From Agelaius tricolor (Eukaryota > Chordata > Aves > Passeriformes > Icteridae), in contig JALJCS010000024.1 of assembly GCA_023055355.1 (NCBI GenBank), positions 7,269,501 through 7,333,500 on the forward strand: a DNA stretch of 64,000 nucleotides, read 5' to 3'. The position numbers were made by a program, and so were the translations under genes. Shown here piece by piece: positions 28,554 through 41,698 of the stretch. The number at the start of each line of letters is the position of its first letter. Positions within the stretch are counted from its first letter, which is position 1. The notes beneath the pieces are model-generated. The model had not been told where the DNA came from. It made no database searches and saw only the letters and a list, made by a program, of their open reading frames with translations.

Positions 28554-28859
28554 ATCACCACAGGATGATTTAATGGAAGCAGATGCCAGCAGATACCCCA
28601 GGCTGAGGGGAGTTGGTGTCTGTATTTCAGCCTTCACTGCCCCCCACCTGTCCCTGTGGGGTGTGCCTGCAGCACAGTTGTCAGAAGTACCAGCAGGAGG
28701 AAAGGACTCAGTCAGGAATCATCTCTGAGACTTTGTGAAGATTGAGGGAAGTCTCTAGGGACCAGAAAAAGGCTGTTGAATCTTCAGAAAGGCAGGAACA
28801 GGAATTAAGAGTTCTTCCCTTCAACTCCTTAGAAGATCATTGAGCAAGAAGTTTTGGAA

Positions 28860-29490
28860 GCAATTTCCAGTCATGGAAAGGAGAAGGTGGTGACTGGCGG
28901 TGACTGGGAATTACCAGCACTGAATCACACCTGACTGACCTGCTTGCTTTCTTTTTTAAAGGACTAGATCTGTGGATGAGGGTAGAGCAAAGTATTGTCT
29001 AGCTCACAGTACAACCCTTTTGACTCAGTCTCCAAGAACATCCTAGTATCCAAGCTGGGATGTACACTGCAGGGGAAGGACTACCAGCTGGCTGGGAGAC
29101 CCTGGATCTCTGGGCACAGAGTAGTGTTAATGGTTTGTATTCCACCTGGAGACTCATTCCCAGTGGAGGACTGCAGGTGTTTTGTACTGGGACCTGCCCT
29201 GTTTAAAATCAGCAATCCAAAGGTGAAGGTGGAGTTCACTGGTTTGCAAATGATGCCAAACTGGGGCTGCAGTCTGCACCTGTGAGGGCAGGACTGGCAC
29301 TCAGAGGGACCTGGGCAGGTTGAGAAATGGGCTGACAGGGGCCCCATCAAACTCAACAAGGACAAATGCAAATTCTCCTCTGGGATGGCCAAATGCTGAA
29401 CAGGAGGAGATGGCCTGGCAGGGCAGCAGCTCTGCTGGTGGGGGGGACCTGGCTGACACTGGGCTCAGTACAGGCCTGTTCCCAGAGTAT
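28860..29490 (+). mobile_element. CR1 LINE fragment (reverse-transcriptase part, decayed)
   Basis: Plus-strand remnants of CR1 ORF2: AATCACACCTGACTGACCTG, GACTCAGTCTCCAAGAACATC-like sequence (FDTVPHNIL region), a GTACTGGGACCTGCCCTGTT block (VLGPVLFNI region) and CCATCAAACTCAACAAGGAC (FNKAKC region). Frames are broken. The boundaries are approximate. Confidence 0.78.
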
Positions 29491-30840
29491 CAGCTCTAAG
29501 CTTGTCCTGCCCTTTTTGACACAATGCTTTGCAGTCCTGAAGGCTCAAACCATGTCCCACAAAGTCTTATTGCAGCTGCTGGACTTGGCAGTGGCCTGGC
29601 TGAGATGTGGTCACCCCTGGCTTTTGCCACCTCTCCCCTGGGATGACTGACCACAGTGAATGCACTCCATAATTGCAATTCAGTTCTAAACCTCATAGCT
29701 TGAACACATTGAGAGTTTCAACACAGGCAAACAAATATGGCATGTAGGCTTGGCTACTAGCTTGTAGTGGCATAATTGATCTGTTTTTCATGCAAATAGC
29801 CTCAACAATTGAACTAAAAATAATATTAATTGATGGTTGTTGTCAGGCCTGTGTTTAGCTGTTTTCTCTCAGTGCTGGATGGGTGTGCATGTATTTGTAG
29901 GCTGTGCTTGATATTCTCTGACTATGAAATCTCAGCAGTAGGTTGTGAAATATGTATGAAATTAAAATTTTGAATGCATAGAGGGCATAAAAGTATAGAT
30001 GGCTGTGAGGCTCTGCTTTGCAGGACTATGATGTGCATTTCTAAATAGCTGGAAAAGCTCATCAGACATTGCAAGGACAAGGAGAAAAGAATCCTTAAAT
30101 GGCTTTAAAATCTAAGCAAATCTTACTGCCTTCTTTTCTCACTAGTGGGTTTCCCCTTACTCTAGGCTGACAGCATTTTAAAAGGAAGAACTTCAAGTTC
30201 TCACTTTTAAGTTTGGCACCATTGTTTTCATGTTTACATGTTATTTAATTCTACCCCTTGCAAGACTGGTGTGGGCAGGATGGATTCTGAGAAGGAAAAA
30301 CCTGAAAGGCTTCAAGAAAAAAAGGGTGGGCCAGGTGTCCAGGAATAGTGGGTTTTGTTTTTTTGGTTTTTGGTTTGGTTTTTTTTTTCTGCAAATGCAA
30401 ACCTCTAGCTGTGAGAATCAGATTTGGTTCAGCTTTTTGTTAATTTGAATGAAATCTGGTTTATGAAAATGGGGCATCTGTCATTGGTCTTGCCTTTCCT
30501 GTTGTGTTCCCTTCCTGCATTTTGATTTAGAGTAACAAGATCCGAACTGGGAGAGGCAAATGAAAAGAAAGTTTGGGACTCTAGTTGGGCTGTGGAATTT
30601 CTTTGAGATGTATACTACATCGATATATCTCAGTTTCATATTTCTCAGTAAAAGAAAATAAAATAACAATGGGTAACTACTGAGATAGCAGTGAACTTGT
30701 CTGAAGACTGAATAATAAATCTCATAAGATGCACATGAAGGAGAGGGTCATGGTTGATAGTCCACTGTAATGTAATGTTTTTGTGCATGCTGTTTCTAAT
30801 GCATTATTAACTGTTTTAGGGGTTTTTTTTGTTGTTTGTG

Positions 30841-30864
30841 TTTTTTTTTTTTTTTTTTTTTTTT
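30841..30864. repeat. T24 mononucleotide run
   Basis: Uninterrupted run of 24 T about 0.6 kb before MSANTD1 exon 2. Confidence 0.95.
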
Positions 30865-31020
30865 ATAATGAAACACTGTACTTTTCCCTACCCTGATCTT
30901 TATTCTGTAACAAATGAACAGGTGTCTGTATCTCATGGTTGTTACAAGGATATTTACCAAGGCCTTTCAGGGCTTTTAAGCCATATTAGAAAAAGGATAT
31001 GCATTATATTTATAGCCACT

Positions 31021-31060
31021 TCATTATAGAAAATAAATATTCATTACAGAAAATAAATAT
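31021..31060. repeat. 20-bp tandem duplication
   Basis: TCATTATAGAAAATAAATAT and TCATTACAGAAAATAAATAT are adjacent, with one difference. Confidence 0.92.
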
Positions 31061-31423
31061 TCATTCTTTAAAGCATGAAAGCACAGGTCTGCCCTCAGTT
31101 CTGTAAAGGCTGTGGTGTGTTGCTTAGTCCAGTTGTCAGGCGCTGCTGTCAGATTGTTTAGTTGGGTATTCTATAAGGGAAAGAAAATTATTCAACCACC
31201 AACACAATCCTGTTTCCATTAGAAGTTGTAATGTTCTTTATCTGTATTGAATTTCATTGAGGGTTACATGCAACTTTTTGTAACAGGTCAAACCTAGGAA
31301 AAAAACCTAAAAGGCTTCACTGGAAGTTAAAGAAGAAAAGTGTCTAATTTTATTCTCATTAAAAGCATTCAGTTTGACTCCTAAATGTGACCAGAACAAA
31401 TGTTTTGAGATAGATCTGTATGA

Positions 31424-31762
<339 letters not shown>

Positions 31763-32324
31763 TAGCATCTATTTTCCCCTCTTTTTAGGATTTTGCAGAA
31801 TGAACCGAATTTGCTGTGTAAAGGGAACACCCTCGCACATTTTTCTCTAACAGCTCTTGTATTTTTTCTGTAAATCACAAATGAGATCTGTTCCCCAATC
31901 TCAGTCACTTTGCTGAATTAGGGCATTTTCTTTATTCCTTTATGAAAGACTGGGAGGGAGTAGGAGAACTGGGCAAAAAGTTGTATATTATTGCCAAAAC
32001 TCAGCATGCATGTCACGGCTCACATCAGGGAGAGTGTTCATAAAAGGAGTACAGGCATGTTCAAGAGAGTCCTGCGGTGCAATCAGAGATATAACATACT
32101 GCTTAGATGATTTTTGGCTTGCTCTAGTTCTGCTTTTGATATGACTATGAAATTTCTCTGGCTTCAGTTATTATTAAAATGGTGAAAAGATGCAAAACAA
32201 ATATTTCTGTGGACACTGAAAAGCTGCTCATGCAGTTTGAAAGTACATTGCATCATTTTAAATACAATTGAGAATGTAATTTTTTTCAAAGTAAATGCTA
32301 GTTTGAGATGCAAACATGTGATTC

Positions 32325-32346
32325 TTTTTTTTTTTTTTTTTTTTTT
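32325..32346. repeat. T22 mononucleotide run
   Basis: Uninterrupted run of 22 T about 0.6 kb after MSANTD1 exon 2. Confidence 0.95.
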
Positions 32347-35300
32347 GGATATGATTGGAGTTCCCTGGAAGGCAGCATTTTAACAAAAGGCAGGGTTGTA
32401 CTCTTGATATAAATTTCAGACTTTACTGGTCTCATTTTTCATCCAGAGTGGTGTGAAATAAGAGCTGATTACAGTTTTCTGGCAGAAAAAAAGTTGATCC
32501 TAGAGATCCTTATCATGACTCTGTGAGGCTTTAACTCTAACAGTAAAATTACCTGTCAGTCATGCAACTGTAAAGATGATGAGCTGGAAGAGGAACCAAC
32601 AGAGCAAATTCGAGTTATTGATTCCAGACCCACTCTTGGATGAATAAAACTAAGTTAAATTCATTCAATCATTCAAGCATATAGTTATTGAATAACTGAT
32701 TAATTTAAAAAACTTTTTATTTTTTTTGGCAACAAATATTTTCTAGGGTGTATAACTTTTGAACTATAGCAACCTTTTTGTTCACAAGCAACAATTTTTT
32801 TATCCTAGTCCATTGTAAGTAGTTGATGTTCCTGATACACAAACTTGCTTGACTTTAGGATTTGCAAACTCCACAGTCACATTTCAGATGCAATAACTTT
32901 ATTCCCAGTTGGATTTACCATAACAGTATTTAATATTTAATTAGAAGGTCACATTTCCACAAACATTGTGGAGTTTATTCACTCGACTACTTGATAACAT
33001 CAGGCTTTTTAAAAATATTGGATGTTAAGTTTTTTTCAGTTTAGGGACAACTCCAGGACAACACAGATTTTGTACCATAAGAGAGGACAGAGGTTGCCAC
33101 ACCAGGCTGCACTACAGAACATAGACATTCCTCACAGAGATCAAGTTAATCAACCCCAAACCCAATTCTGTTGTGCCCACAGTTTGCAGGTGGACTCTCA
33201 TGTAGATGTTTCATTTACAGCTAAAATGGAAGCCACTAAAATCAGTCACTAAATTATAAGCTCTGGAAAATTTAGGCTATGATCATTTTAGCCAGCATCA
33301 GGTTCACTGGTTTATTTATTTGTAACTTTATCCAAGGAAATACCCATACCTGTTCTAGAAAAAAAGTATTTTAACTTTACTTGGCTAAATTTAGAAATTG
33401 CATCTCATTTAAATCTAGCCCCTGGTGGCACAGGCTGGCTTTCAGCTGGCTGCAAGTCTGGGGCAGGCAATGCCACTCAGCCCCTGCAATGCTGCTGTGC
33501 CTGCTAGGAGTGGCTGTACTGGATGGCTCAGGAGGGTCTGGGAGCTGCAGGGAAGGGCAGGGCAGCTCTCAGGATGGCAGGACCTCCATAACTTTTAGAA
33601 ATTCAGCCATGGTCTCACAGTCTCCACTATGAAAGAATTTTGTGCAGTAGAATATTGTGTACATCACTTAACAGCAAGGTAGTTACACAGTGAGAAGTTA
33701 AAATACAGTTCCCCTGTTTTAAAAGAAAAGGAGAAGCTGAGCAGTAGGTGCCACATGAGAGATCAGTGTAATATTCCAGGGGAGCATCGTGATTGGATTA
33801 AACATTAGAAACCACTTGTGATAATGGGGCATGTGTCTGGGAGGAGAAAAAGTGTTATTCCAATAGTCCTAGGGGGTTTGGAAAGCTTGTCCAGCTTTGA
33901 CCTGCTTAATTTAGGCAGATGAATGAGAGCTGAGTAGGGAACCCTTTGTTGGCCAGAAGAAAATACATTGCTTGCTAGTGATACCACATGGGTTAAAATC
34001 ACTTAGAGCTGCCATGTTAGACAAGGAAGTTAATTATTTTACTAATGGAAAATTATGAACTGAGGAAGCAATTTATAGCTTAAGCAATTAGTGTCTCATC
34101 CTGTATTTGAAAAACACTTTGAAATAGCCAACAAGAGAGAAAAGAAGTAGCATAAAAAATTTGGGTCTATCTTGGCTATTTTATCAAGGCCTTTGCCTCT
34201 GAACAGCAGACAATTGATCCAACAGATTCAAAAAAAGAACAAAAGACAATTCTGGGAATTGAAATCAAAAGAATGTTTTAGGTCCTGAATTTCCCTGTTT
34301 TGAAAAACACACACTCATGTCTATATGAAAATACAGATGTGTTTTGCAGCTGTATATTTTACAACTTACATTACAGGGTTTTTTCTTCAGTAATAAAAAT
34401 CGTAATGTTATGGCAACAATTGATAGGGAAAAAAACTTTCAAACAGTAGTTCTCTCTAAATAAGTTTTAAACTTCTGAAAACTTTTCTGTTATTCCTTTA
34501 AACTCTCCAACACAGCTTTAGAGTGTCAGCTTTGTGTTTTTCACAGTATCTTTGAACATAGCAGGAGTCTACTTGGCTATATAAATTATAGCTTTAAAAA
34601 AATTCAATTGAATGTTTAACTTTCATGATAGCAAAAAATGTCAAGTTTTGTACTTCAATCAGTACATATATATTGTCAAGCTAAAAATAGTTGAAACTGG
34701 TTTTCTTTGCATTCTGTTTGAAAAACTGTGAGTTCAGGACCTTCTTACAAAACCTAAATTTTGCTGGTTAGTGATAATACAATTAATGTGAGATAAAATT
34801 AACTTGAATTTTTGTTTCAAGTGTGTAGATGAGGGAAACATTTGGAATCCCTTTAAAGGGGTGCATGTAATTGCTTACACTTCTCTGACACTGTTATACA
34901 GTACAAAACATCTGACAATAATAGAATTATTCTATTATGGTCATAAAATATAATGCAATGTGGTGGAGTCTTGTACTGCAGCTTAAACTTTTAAAATCCA
35001 AATGCCTGACACCACTATAAATGACTTTTTATCTAATTGAAAACAGTGGTTTTTCACCCTGTGGATTAATTTATGGTCTTTGTTTTTATAGTAAAATAAT
35101 GACAGAACATATTTATACAGGCTGTGAATGCAGTTCAGCCTTCATGTGTTCTGCTATTTCTATTGTACTGAAAATGGGGGTGAAAGAGTTACTTTCATAG
35201 ATTAAAAGACAATAATAAAACCACTGTGCTCTTTAGTCTGACTTCTTGTTAGATACCACTTGAATTTGGTCATTTTTTATGTGGAGCCCAGAAATATTAT

Positions 35301-36689
35301 GGAGAGGGTTCTTCCCTCAGCAGGGCACTTCTGCACTCAGGAGCCCCCTGTCTCTGCTGTCCTCCACCTCTTTGTTTCTATGATTTGTTTCACTCTGGGA
35401 AATACCAAATGTCTGGTCTAGCCCTGAGAAATACAGAAGATGGAGAATTCACTCTTCCCTTCTTTCTAGTGATAAGCAAACCCTTGTTTAAACCAGTCCC
35501 TTGTTTCTAATGTGAATTTAGTGAATGAAACTTTCAGATGTTACTTCTGCTTACCTTTCTTTTCAGTATATTGGAGAACCTTTCAATGTTTTTTTCTTTC
35601 TGGCAAGGTGGTTGTGTGCCATGATTGTACTGTCTGGTATTTTTTAATTTTTAAATGTAGATTTTAGAATTAATTTGCTACAGAAAGTTTACACAGGAAG
35701 AAAAAGTAAGACTTGGTAACATTAACTAGCCAAGATATGGATTAAAAGAAGTGCATTAAAACTTGGTGATGATACTAATTTGGGAAACAACATATTTGGC
35801 AAAGACTTTACTATTTCTAAAATTATGCTATGGCTATTTAAATCTGAATGGGCATCATCTACAAAGAAGTTTGAGCTTTAGGCTATGTGCATTATGTAGT
35901 GCATCTTAACTCATTGTGCAGACTTGTTATCCTAGCAAGGTGCTTTGCCCAGGCTCCAAGCCATTTGTGGTTCTTTTCTGTGCTTTACTTCAAGGATGAG
36001 TCTCATTAATCCCTGAATGCATTTGAATGATTGAATGAGCCTAGTTTACCAGAAGATCCAGGTTGCCTCATCCTCAGTCCTTATGTTCTGAATATCTTTA
36101 TATAATCTCTAATATTAATGTTGATTATATCCAGACCATTGTTAATTATTTTACAAAAGACATGGATTATGGAGGTCTACTCGGATTTATATGGAGCTAA
36201 AAAACCCCAAACCAGTGAGAAACAAGTTTTAGGTGTTAAAAGCCATAAATTCTAAGAACTGATGGTACTGGAGACCTGTTTGCCATGAAGAAGTCAGAAA
36301 TGAGGAATTGTTGTTAGGGTTTTGTGAAGGTAATACATTTTGATAAACAGAGAACTCTTTGTATTCAACTCCTGCTTCATTAATTATTCACACGTCCCTG
36401 AAACAAGCTGTATTGGATAAGTGTAAGCAATCAATCAAGGAAATTTTAATTGAACAATGAATTAAATTGGTATTAGGCAGGCAGACAGCAAATGCATTTG
36501 AGACTTGCCTAATATGTTTTCTGATTGTATCTGGAGGTTTTGCTTTGTTCCCCCTCATGTCCATTACACAAAGTCATTTCTGCTCAGTCTCCTAGGTGAG
36601 ATGGAACAATTTCTTTCCCTTGTTTTGCTTCCTTGGATTCCTGCCTGTCTGTTTTAGAGCATAGCAGGGAAATAGCTTTGTGAGCCTCT

Positions 36690-37105
36690 GTTTGGAATGT
36701 GGTCCCAGTGCCAGAGCCCTTCCACACTTGGTTCATGTGGTCAGAGGAATACCAATGCCAATCTCTTGTATACTCTGCCATAGGCACTGGAAGCCCAGCA
36801 GAAGAATACCAGCAGATTGTATTTGAGGTCCTTACTTCTCTAGACCCTTCTTTCCTGAGATTTCCCTCAAAATCTACCTTCAGAGACCAGGCTTGGCAAA
36901 GAAGGAGGTGCTCCTTCAGCAGCTTGTGGATGCTGTCAGGATCTGCTGCATCCCTGTTGTCACAGAGGTGTTGGCTGCACAGGAACACACCATGGAGAAC
37001 AGGCATCAGGAACTGGTTGATGCCACAGCCATCATCAGTAGATCCTTATTCTTGTGCCCATACACTGGCAAAGGAGATATGTTCCTAGCTGGAACTGTTT
37101 GAGGA
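36690..37105 (+). other. Unidentified open-frame patch, possible decayed coding copy
   Basis: In MSANTD1 intron 2. A plus-strand reading (GTGSPAEEYQQIVFEVLTSL ... FRDQAW) ends its sensible part near 36893, where a second frame takes over (AKKEVLLQQLVDAVRICCIP ... TGKGDMFLAGTV, stop at 37100). The switch looks like a frameshift in a former coding sequence. The minus strand is also open over 140 codons, so strand choice is uncertain. I do not recognise either protein. It could be a retrocopy, a mobile-element fragment or chance. Confidence 0.25.
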
Positions 37106-38607
37106 TACTGGTGCTGCTTGGGTTACTTGGTGCTGAACCCATATTCCTTCTCTCTTGAATTTGTTATAAAAAATTACTGACAGAGAGGGGTCTCTGACAT
37201 GCTGCCCAAGACATCTAGAACTTCTCAAGAAAGATGGCTCAGAATCTGAGGAAACACTTCAGTATTCAAATAACTCATCACTGGATGGGCATCACCGGAC
37301 ATTTGACATTGTTTCATGTTGCAAGTGCTCTTTGCTTGTAAATGAGATTCTTTAGAGCCTTCTTTTGTAGGGCCCTTCTCAAGAGCTCCCTTTCAGCAGC
37401 AATTCTGCAAGAGGAGAGGATTTTATGTGCCAATTCCTTACTGTGAACTTGTGAGTGTCCACAGAACCCTTTCAGTATCAGTCAGTGGAGAGAAAAGGAG
37501 ATTGGGACCATCACCAAAGCTTGGGCTTTCTGAAAATTTCTGAAATAAGTATTTCTTTTCAATGAAGGCTAATTATAAAGTTGTGTTTGTTACTGTAAAC
37601 AAACGTAGGGAGTACTTGGGAGACCTTGAAGAGTCCTTGGGTCATTGCTTTTGGGAGCACTTCTCTGTGCTAAAACACAGTTCTGAGCTAGCACTCTTCA
37701 GTGAGTATTTTTTAGTTATTAGCAGACTGCAGATACTGCTGACACAGTAAAAATTTGCTGCTCCTTTCTCTCTGGAGCTGTGCAAGGCACTTACTGTCTT
37801 GGATGTATGGTTTCATGTCTTACAGTTCTTTGATGGATTTAACTGAAAAACGGGTAAAACCCTTTACAGACTCTGGGAAAACACTTCAAAGATTCTTTTC
37901 TCTTAAAAATAAGGCTTATTTTAGATCTTTCAATCTAAATCACTTCATCTTGGTTTTTTATGGGTTTTTTTTTATGTTTTGGGGTTTTTTTTTTGTTGTT
38001 GTTGTTCTTGTCTCAGTGTAAATTGAAATCCAAATGGTGGCTACTGTTACCAAGAAAGACACACAATGCTCAGTGCATCTCAGTACCATTGACAAGCCTC
38101 AGATTTTCTCTCTCATTCCTTGTTAAGGACCATTCTCACCAGTGCTTATGTTGGCAACACACAAGCCCTCTTGTGGAGTGAGCTCGTACTGGTTTCAAGA
38201 CAAGAGGTTTTACCACAGCTATTTTCTAGCACTGTATGGTGAAGAGAACAGAGATTCATCAAGTTTCCAACATTTAAATCCTCTGTGAAGACAAGTTTAA
38301 ATTCAAAAGAAAATTTTGGCTAAAATTATATCACCACTTCAGAAAGTTTCTTGCTCTGCCTATCAGAAAGCAAGCATTCTTTGTGAATGTGACTGCAGTG
38401 ATGGGAACCTTGGAATAACAGATTCAGTGCTGTCCTTAGACAACAGATCTGCTGTAGATCTTTTCCACCTGCTTGACCTCTTTGAGAACCACATTTGAAG
38501 TAATTCTGGCCCTTAGAGTTAAGGGAGACAAACAGAATTTAGTGTTATCCAAGACCCATTCTCAAAGGATTGTGAGACTGATAATTTCAGTGACCTGCAG
38601 CAAGCTT

Positions 38608-38641
38608 GACCCACAGTTTGAGCAGACCCACAGTTTGAGCA
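38608..38641. repeat. 17-bp tandem duplication
   Basis: GACCCACAGTTTGAGCA is repeated exactly head to tail. Confidence 0.95.
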
Positions 38642-39588
38642 GAGCAGCATGTATTTATTTTATTCACATATATGATGCCCCAAATCAAATATGCTATAAA
38701 GAACCAGCAAAGCTGAATTTATTGTATACCTTCCAAAGTAGATAGTATCTCACCCTTTTTGGGTCACTGCACTCTTAAATGTCAAAGGGCTTGTGTCTTT
38801 TTCTTATATTTGCATTGAGCCTTTCAGGTGCTAAGGATTGTTTATCTCTCCTGCTGACAGATCTGAATGTCACAGTGGCTGCTGCACAAAGCCTGTCAAG
38901 TAGGATAAGAACATGAATCAAATTATGATACAAATCTGTCACAGCTGAGTGACCTCACCCCCACTACCCTTCTTCACATTAATAAAAACACATTTCTCAA
39001 GAGTTCAAGTTACCCTTATTCAAGGATGTCTTAAAATCTGCAGCATGTTGACATGGCATTCTAGTCACAACTGTACTATCTCATTATTGCTTTTCACCTA
39101 GAAAGGATACTGCATTTGGCAGAACATGACTGAGATTGCTGTTTGTGTCAAGGGACTTCCAAGACACATCATCAGATATCTTTGATGTTGGGGACTCCAG
39201 TCTGGAGTTACAAAAAGTGTAAATGAAGACATGGTCTTTCACTTAAAGTTAGGAAAGGAGTTATCCAGTTCTAACTGGAGGTTCCTCAGATGTGTACACT
39301 TACACATATGCCCTTTTTCCTCTTTCAGTTTAGCATGGTTCCTTCTTAGGCTGCAGGTTAAGAGACACAGATCTGTGGGTGTGCTCTCACTTGTATGCCC
39401 CATGGGCTGCTTTTGACTGCGTGGCTCTGTCACCCCAAGTTAGAACAGCCATGTGACCTTTACACCTTGAGAGCACTGTTTTTATTGCCATGTTTATCTC
39501 TCTTCCAAAACAGAAACCCAGCATGATAAAGCATAGAGGAAATTCTTAAAATGTTCCCCAAACTCCACATGGCAGCTCTGCATATTTC

Positions 39589-39845
39589 ACATGAGGATGT
39601 CCATTGCCCTTCTCTGGACACACTCCAGCCCCTCAATGTTTTTCTTGTCATGAGGGGCCCAAAAATGGGCACAGGACTGGAGGTGTGGCCTCACCAGTGC
39701 TGAGTACAGGGTGACAGTCACTGCCCTGGCCCTGCTGGCCACAGCACTGTTGATCAAGGCCAGGTGCCATTGGCCACCTGGGCACGCCTGGCTCATGGTC
39801 AGCCACTGTCAACCAGAACCCCCAGGTATTTTTCTGCCTTTTCAG
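39589..39845 (-). mobile_element. CR1 LINE fragment
   Basis: Minus-strand reading [36 protein letters not shown] is the C-terminal part of CR1 reverse transcriptase, preceded by degraded sequence. It lies in MSANTD1 intron 2, about 0.6 kb before exon 3. Confidence 0.88.
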
Positions 39846-40322
39846 ACTTTTATGTTTATAATGTTTTGTGGTGGAATATAAGAAAAAGAGTGGTCAGTGC
39901 CACTGCTGTGTCTTGGCACAAGGGCAAATTCTGAGACTCATATTCTGGAGTGGGACCGGCCTTACTGATGCAATGCTGCAAGATACTACCACATGTAACC
40001 CTGCAGCACTTTCTCTGGATTGGGATGGTTATAGCAGCTTTAAAATTGGAGTTTCAATGGCCACATAAGCCAAATGTCTCTCCCAGTACAGTGTATAAAT
40101 TCAATGTGTAAGACATGTCAAGATTAAAAAAAAAAAAAAAAAGCCTGGTATTCTCAAGGGAAATTTCTTATTAAAAACATTGAGATGTAAAATCTCTTTT
40201 TTTTTTCTTTTTCTTTTCTTTTTTACAATCTGCAACATTATTCAATAATGTATTAAATACTTATGTTTTGGCACAAACTTGAGAGGGAATTTATTGGATA
40301 ACCCAGGGATTTAAAAATATGA

Positions 40323-40658
<336 letters not shown>

Positions 40659-41465
40659 TTTCCTTTGTGAATGCCTCTGAGTTTACTATTGCTATTATAG
40701 ATAACCATTTATTGCACACCATATGTGTGTCTGTTGCCCTATTCCCAGGTTTTCCATGGAAATTAAAACCCTAGTGTAATCCTAGTTCAGAAAAGAAAAC
40801 ATAATGCAGGGTGAGAGCTATCCAGTATGATAAAATTAGTGCAATATATGCCTAAGTTGAATTATTTTTATACAGAAAGGTTAAGGGATAAATAGCTCGG
40901 GGAACTGAAGTACTATTTATGCCTAAGTCAGGTATTGTTTTGCAAACAGTGGTGCTGTATATTGCTTCACATCAAGGACTGCAGCTTAATCTGTTTTAGG
41001 AGAGTGAAATAGTGCATTTCTAAACATGGTTATTGCACCTTGACTTTGCTGATGATTAAACCCTGTTTTGAAACATATGCCTGATCGTATAAGTGACCTA
41101 TGGTTCTTGTGAAGAGCTAGTTGGGACCATGAGATACATAATTTTAAACTCCATGCCTGATATGAATAGTACTCTAAAGTATGAGGGTAAAAATAGTCTA
41201 TTCAAATACATTTTTGATATAAAAACAAACGCCCCAAACCACCTTCCTATATACTGAATACTAAAATGTATAGAAGATACTTGAAGTTGCTTTTGATATT
41301 AAACGTTTAATTTTTTTTCATTATTAACTGGAATCTGTTGACTTAACAAACAACCAGCAATGAAAACTTTCATTTATTCTCTATCACAAAAGAAAAGTAT
41401 TGTACTGTGTGTATATACATATATATATAATGTCTATCAAATGAAATAAAGAAAAAGAAGAAACT
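40659..41465 (+). other. MSANTD1: MSANTD1 3' UTR (probable)
   Basis: AT-rich non-coding sequence following the MSANTD1 stop codon without an obvious splice site. The first canonical AATAAA after the stop is at 41445-41450, so a 3' UTR of about 0.8 kb is likely. ATTAAA variants occur earlier and could give shorter forms. The 3' end is inferred, since no transcript data are available. Confidence 0.55.
41445..41450 (+). terminator. Polyadenylation signal AATAAA, first copy
   Basis: Canonical hexamer 787 bp after the MSANTD1 stop, followed about 50 bp on by a G/T-rich stretch (GATAGTGTGCCTTGGGG). It lies inside the first unit of a 141-bp tandem duplication. Confidence 0.55.
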
Positions 41466-41585
41466 TACTGCTTATTGCTGGGCAGATAGTGTGCCTTGGG
41501 GCAGCAAAGGGTACTGGGAATGATAAGCACAGCAAGAGGTTCACAGTCACTGATGGCAGGGTGAAGAATAATGTCTATCAAATGA

Positions 41586-41591
41586 AATAAA
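41586..41591 (+). terminator. Polyadenylation signal AATAAA, duplicated copy
   Basis: Exactly 141 bp after the first signal, in the second unit of the same tandem duplication. If used, it would extend the MSANTD1 3' UTR by one repeat unit. Its use is inference. Confidence 0.45.
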
Positions 41592-41698
41592 GAAAAAGAA
41601 GAAACATACTGCTTATTGCTGGACAGATATGCTTGGGGGCAGCAAAGGGAATGATAAGCACGGTGAGAGGTTCACAGTCGCTGATGGCAGGGTGAAGA

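Larger units (their letters stand above)
41428..41698. repeat. 141-bp tandem duplication at the MSANTD1 3' end
   Basis: Two head-to-tail copies, 41428-41568 and 41569-41698, both starting TAATGTCTATCAAATG and ending GGCAGGGTGAAGA. They differ by a few substitutions and two small deletions in the second copy (near TAGTGTGCC and GGGTACTGG). Each carries an AATAAA. Confidence 0.93.
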
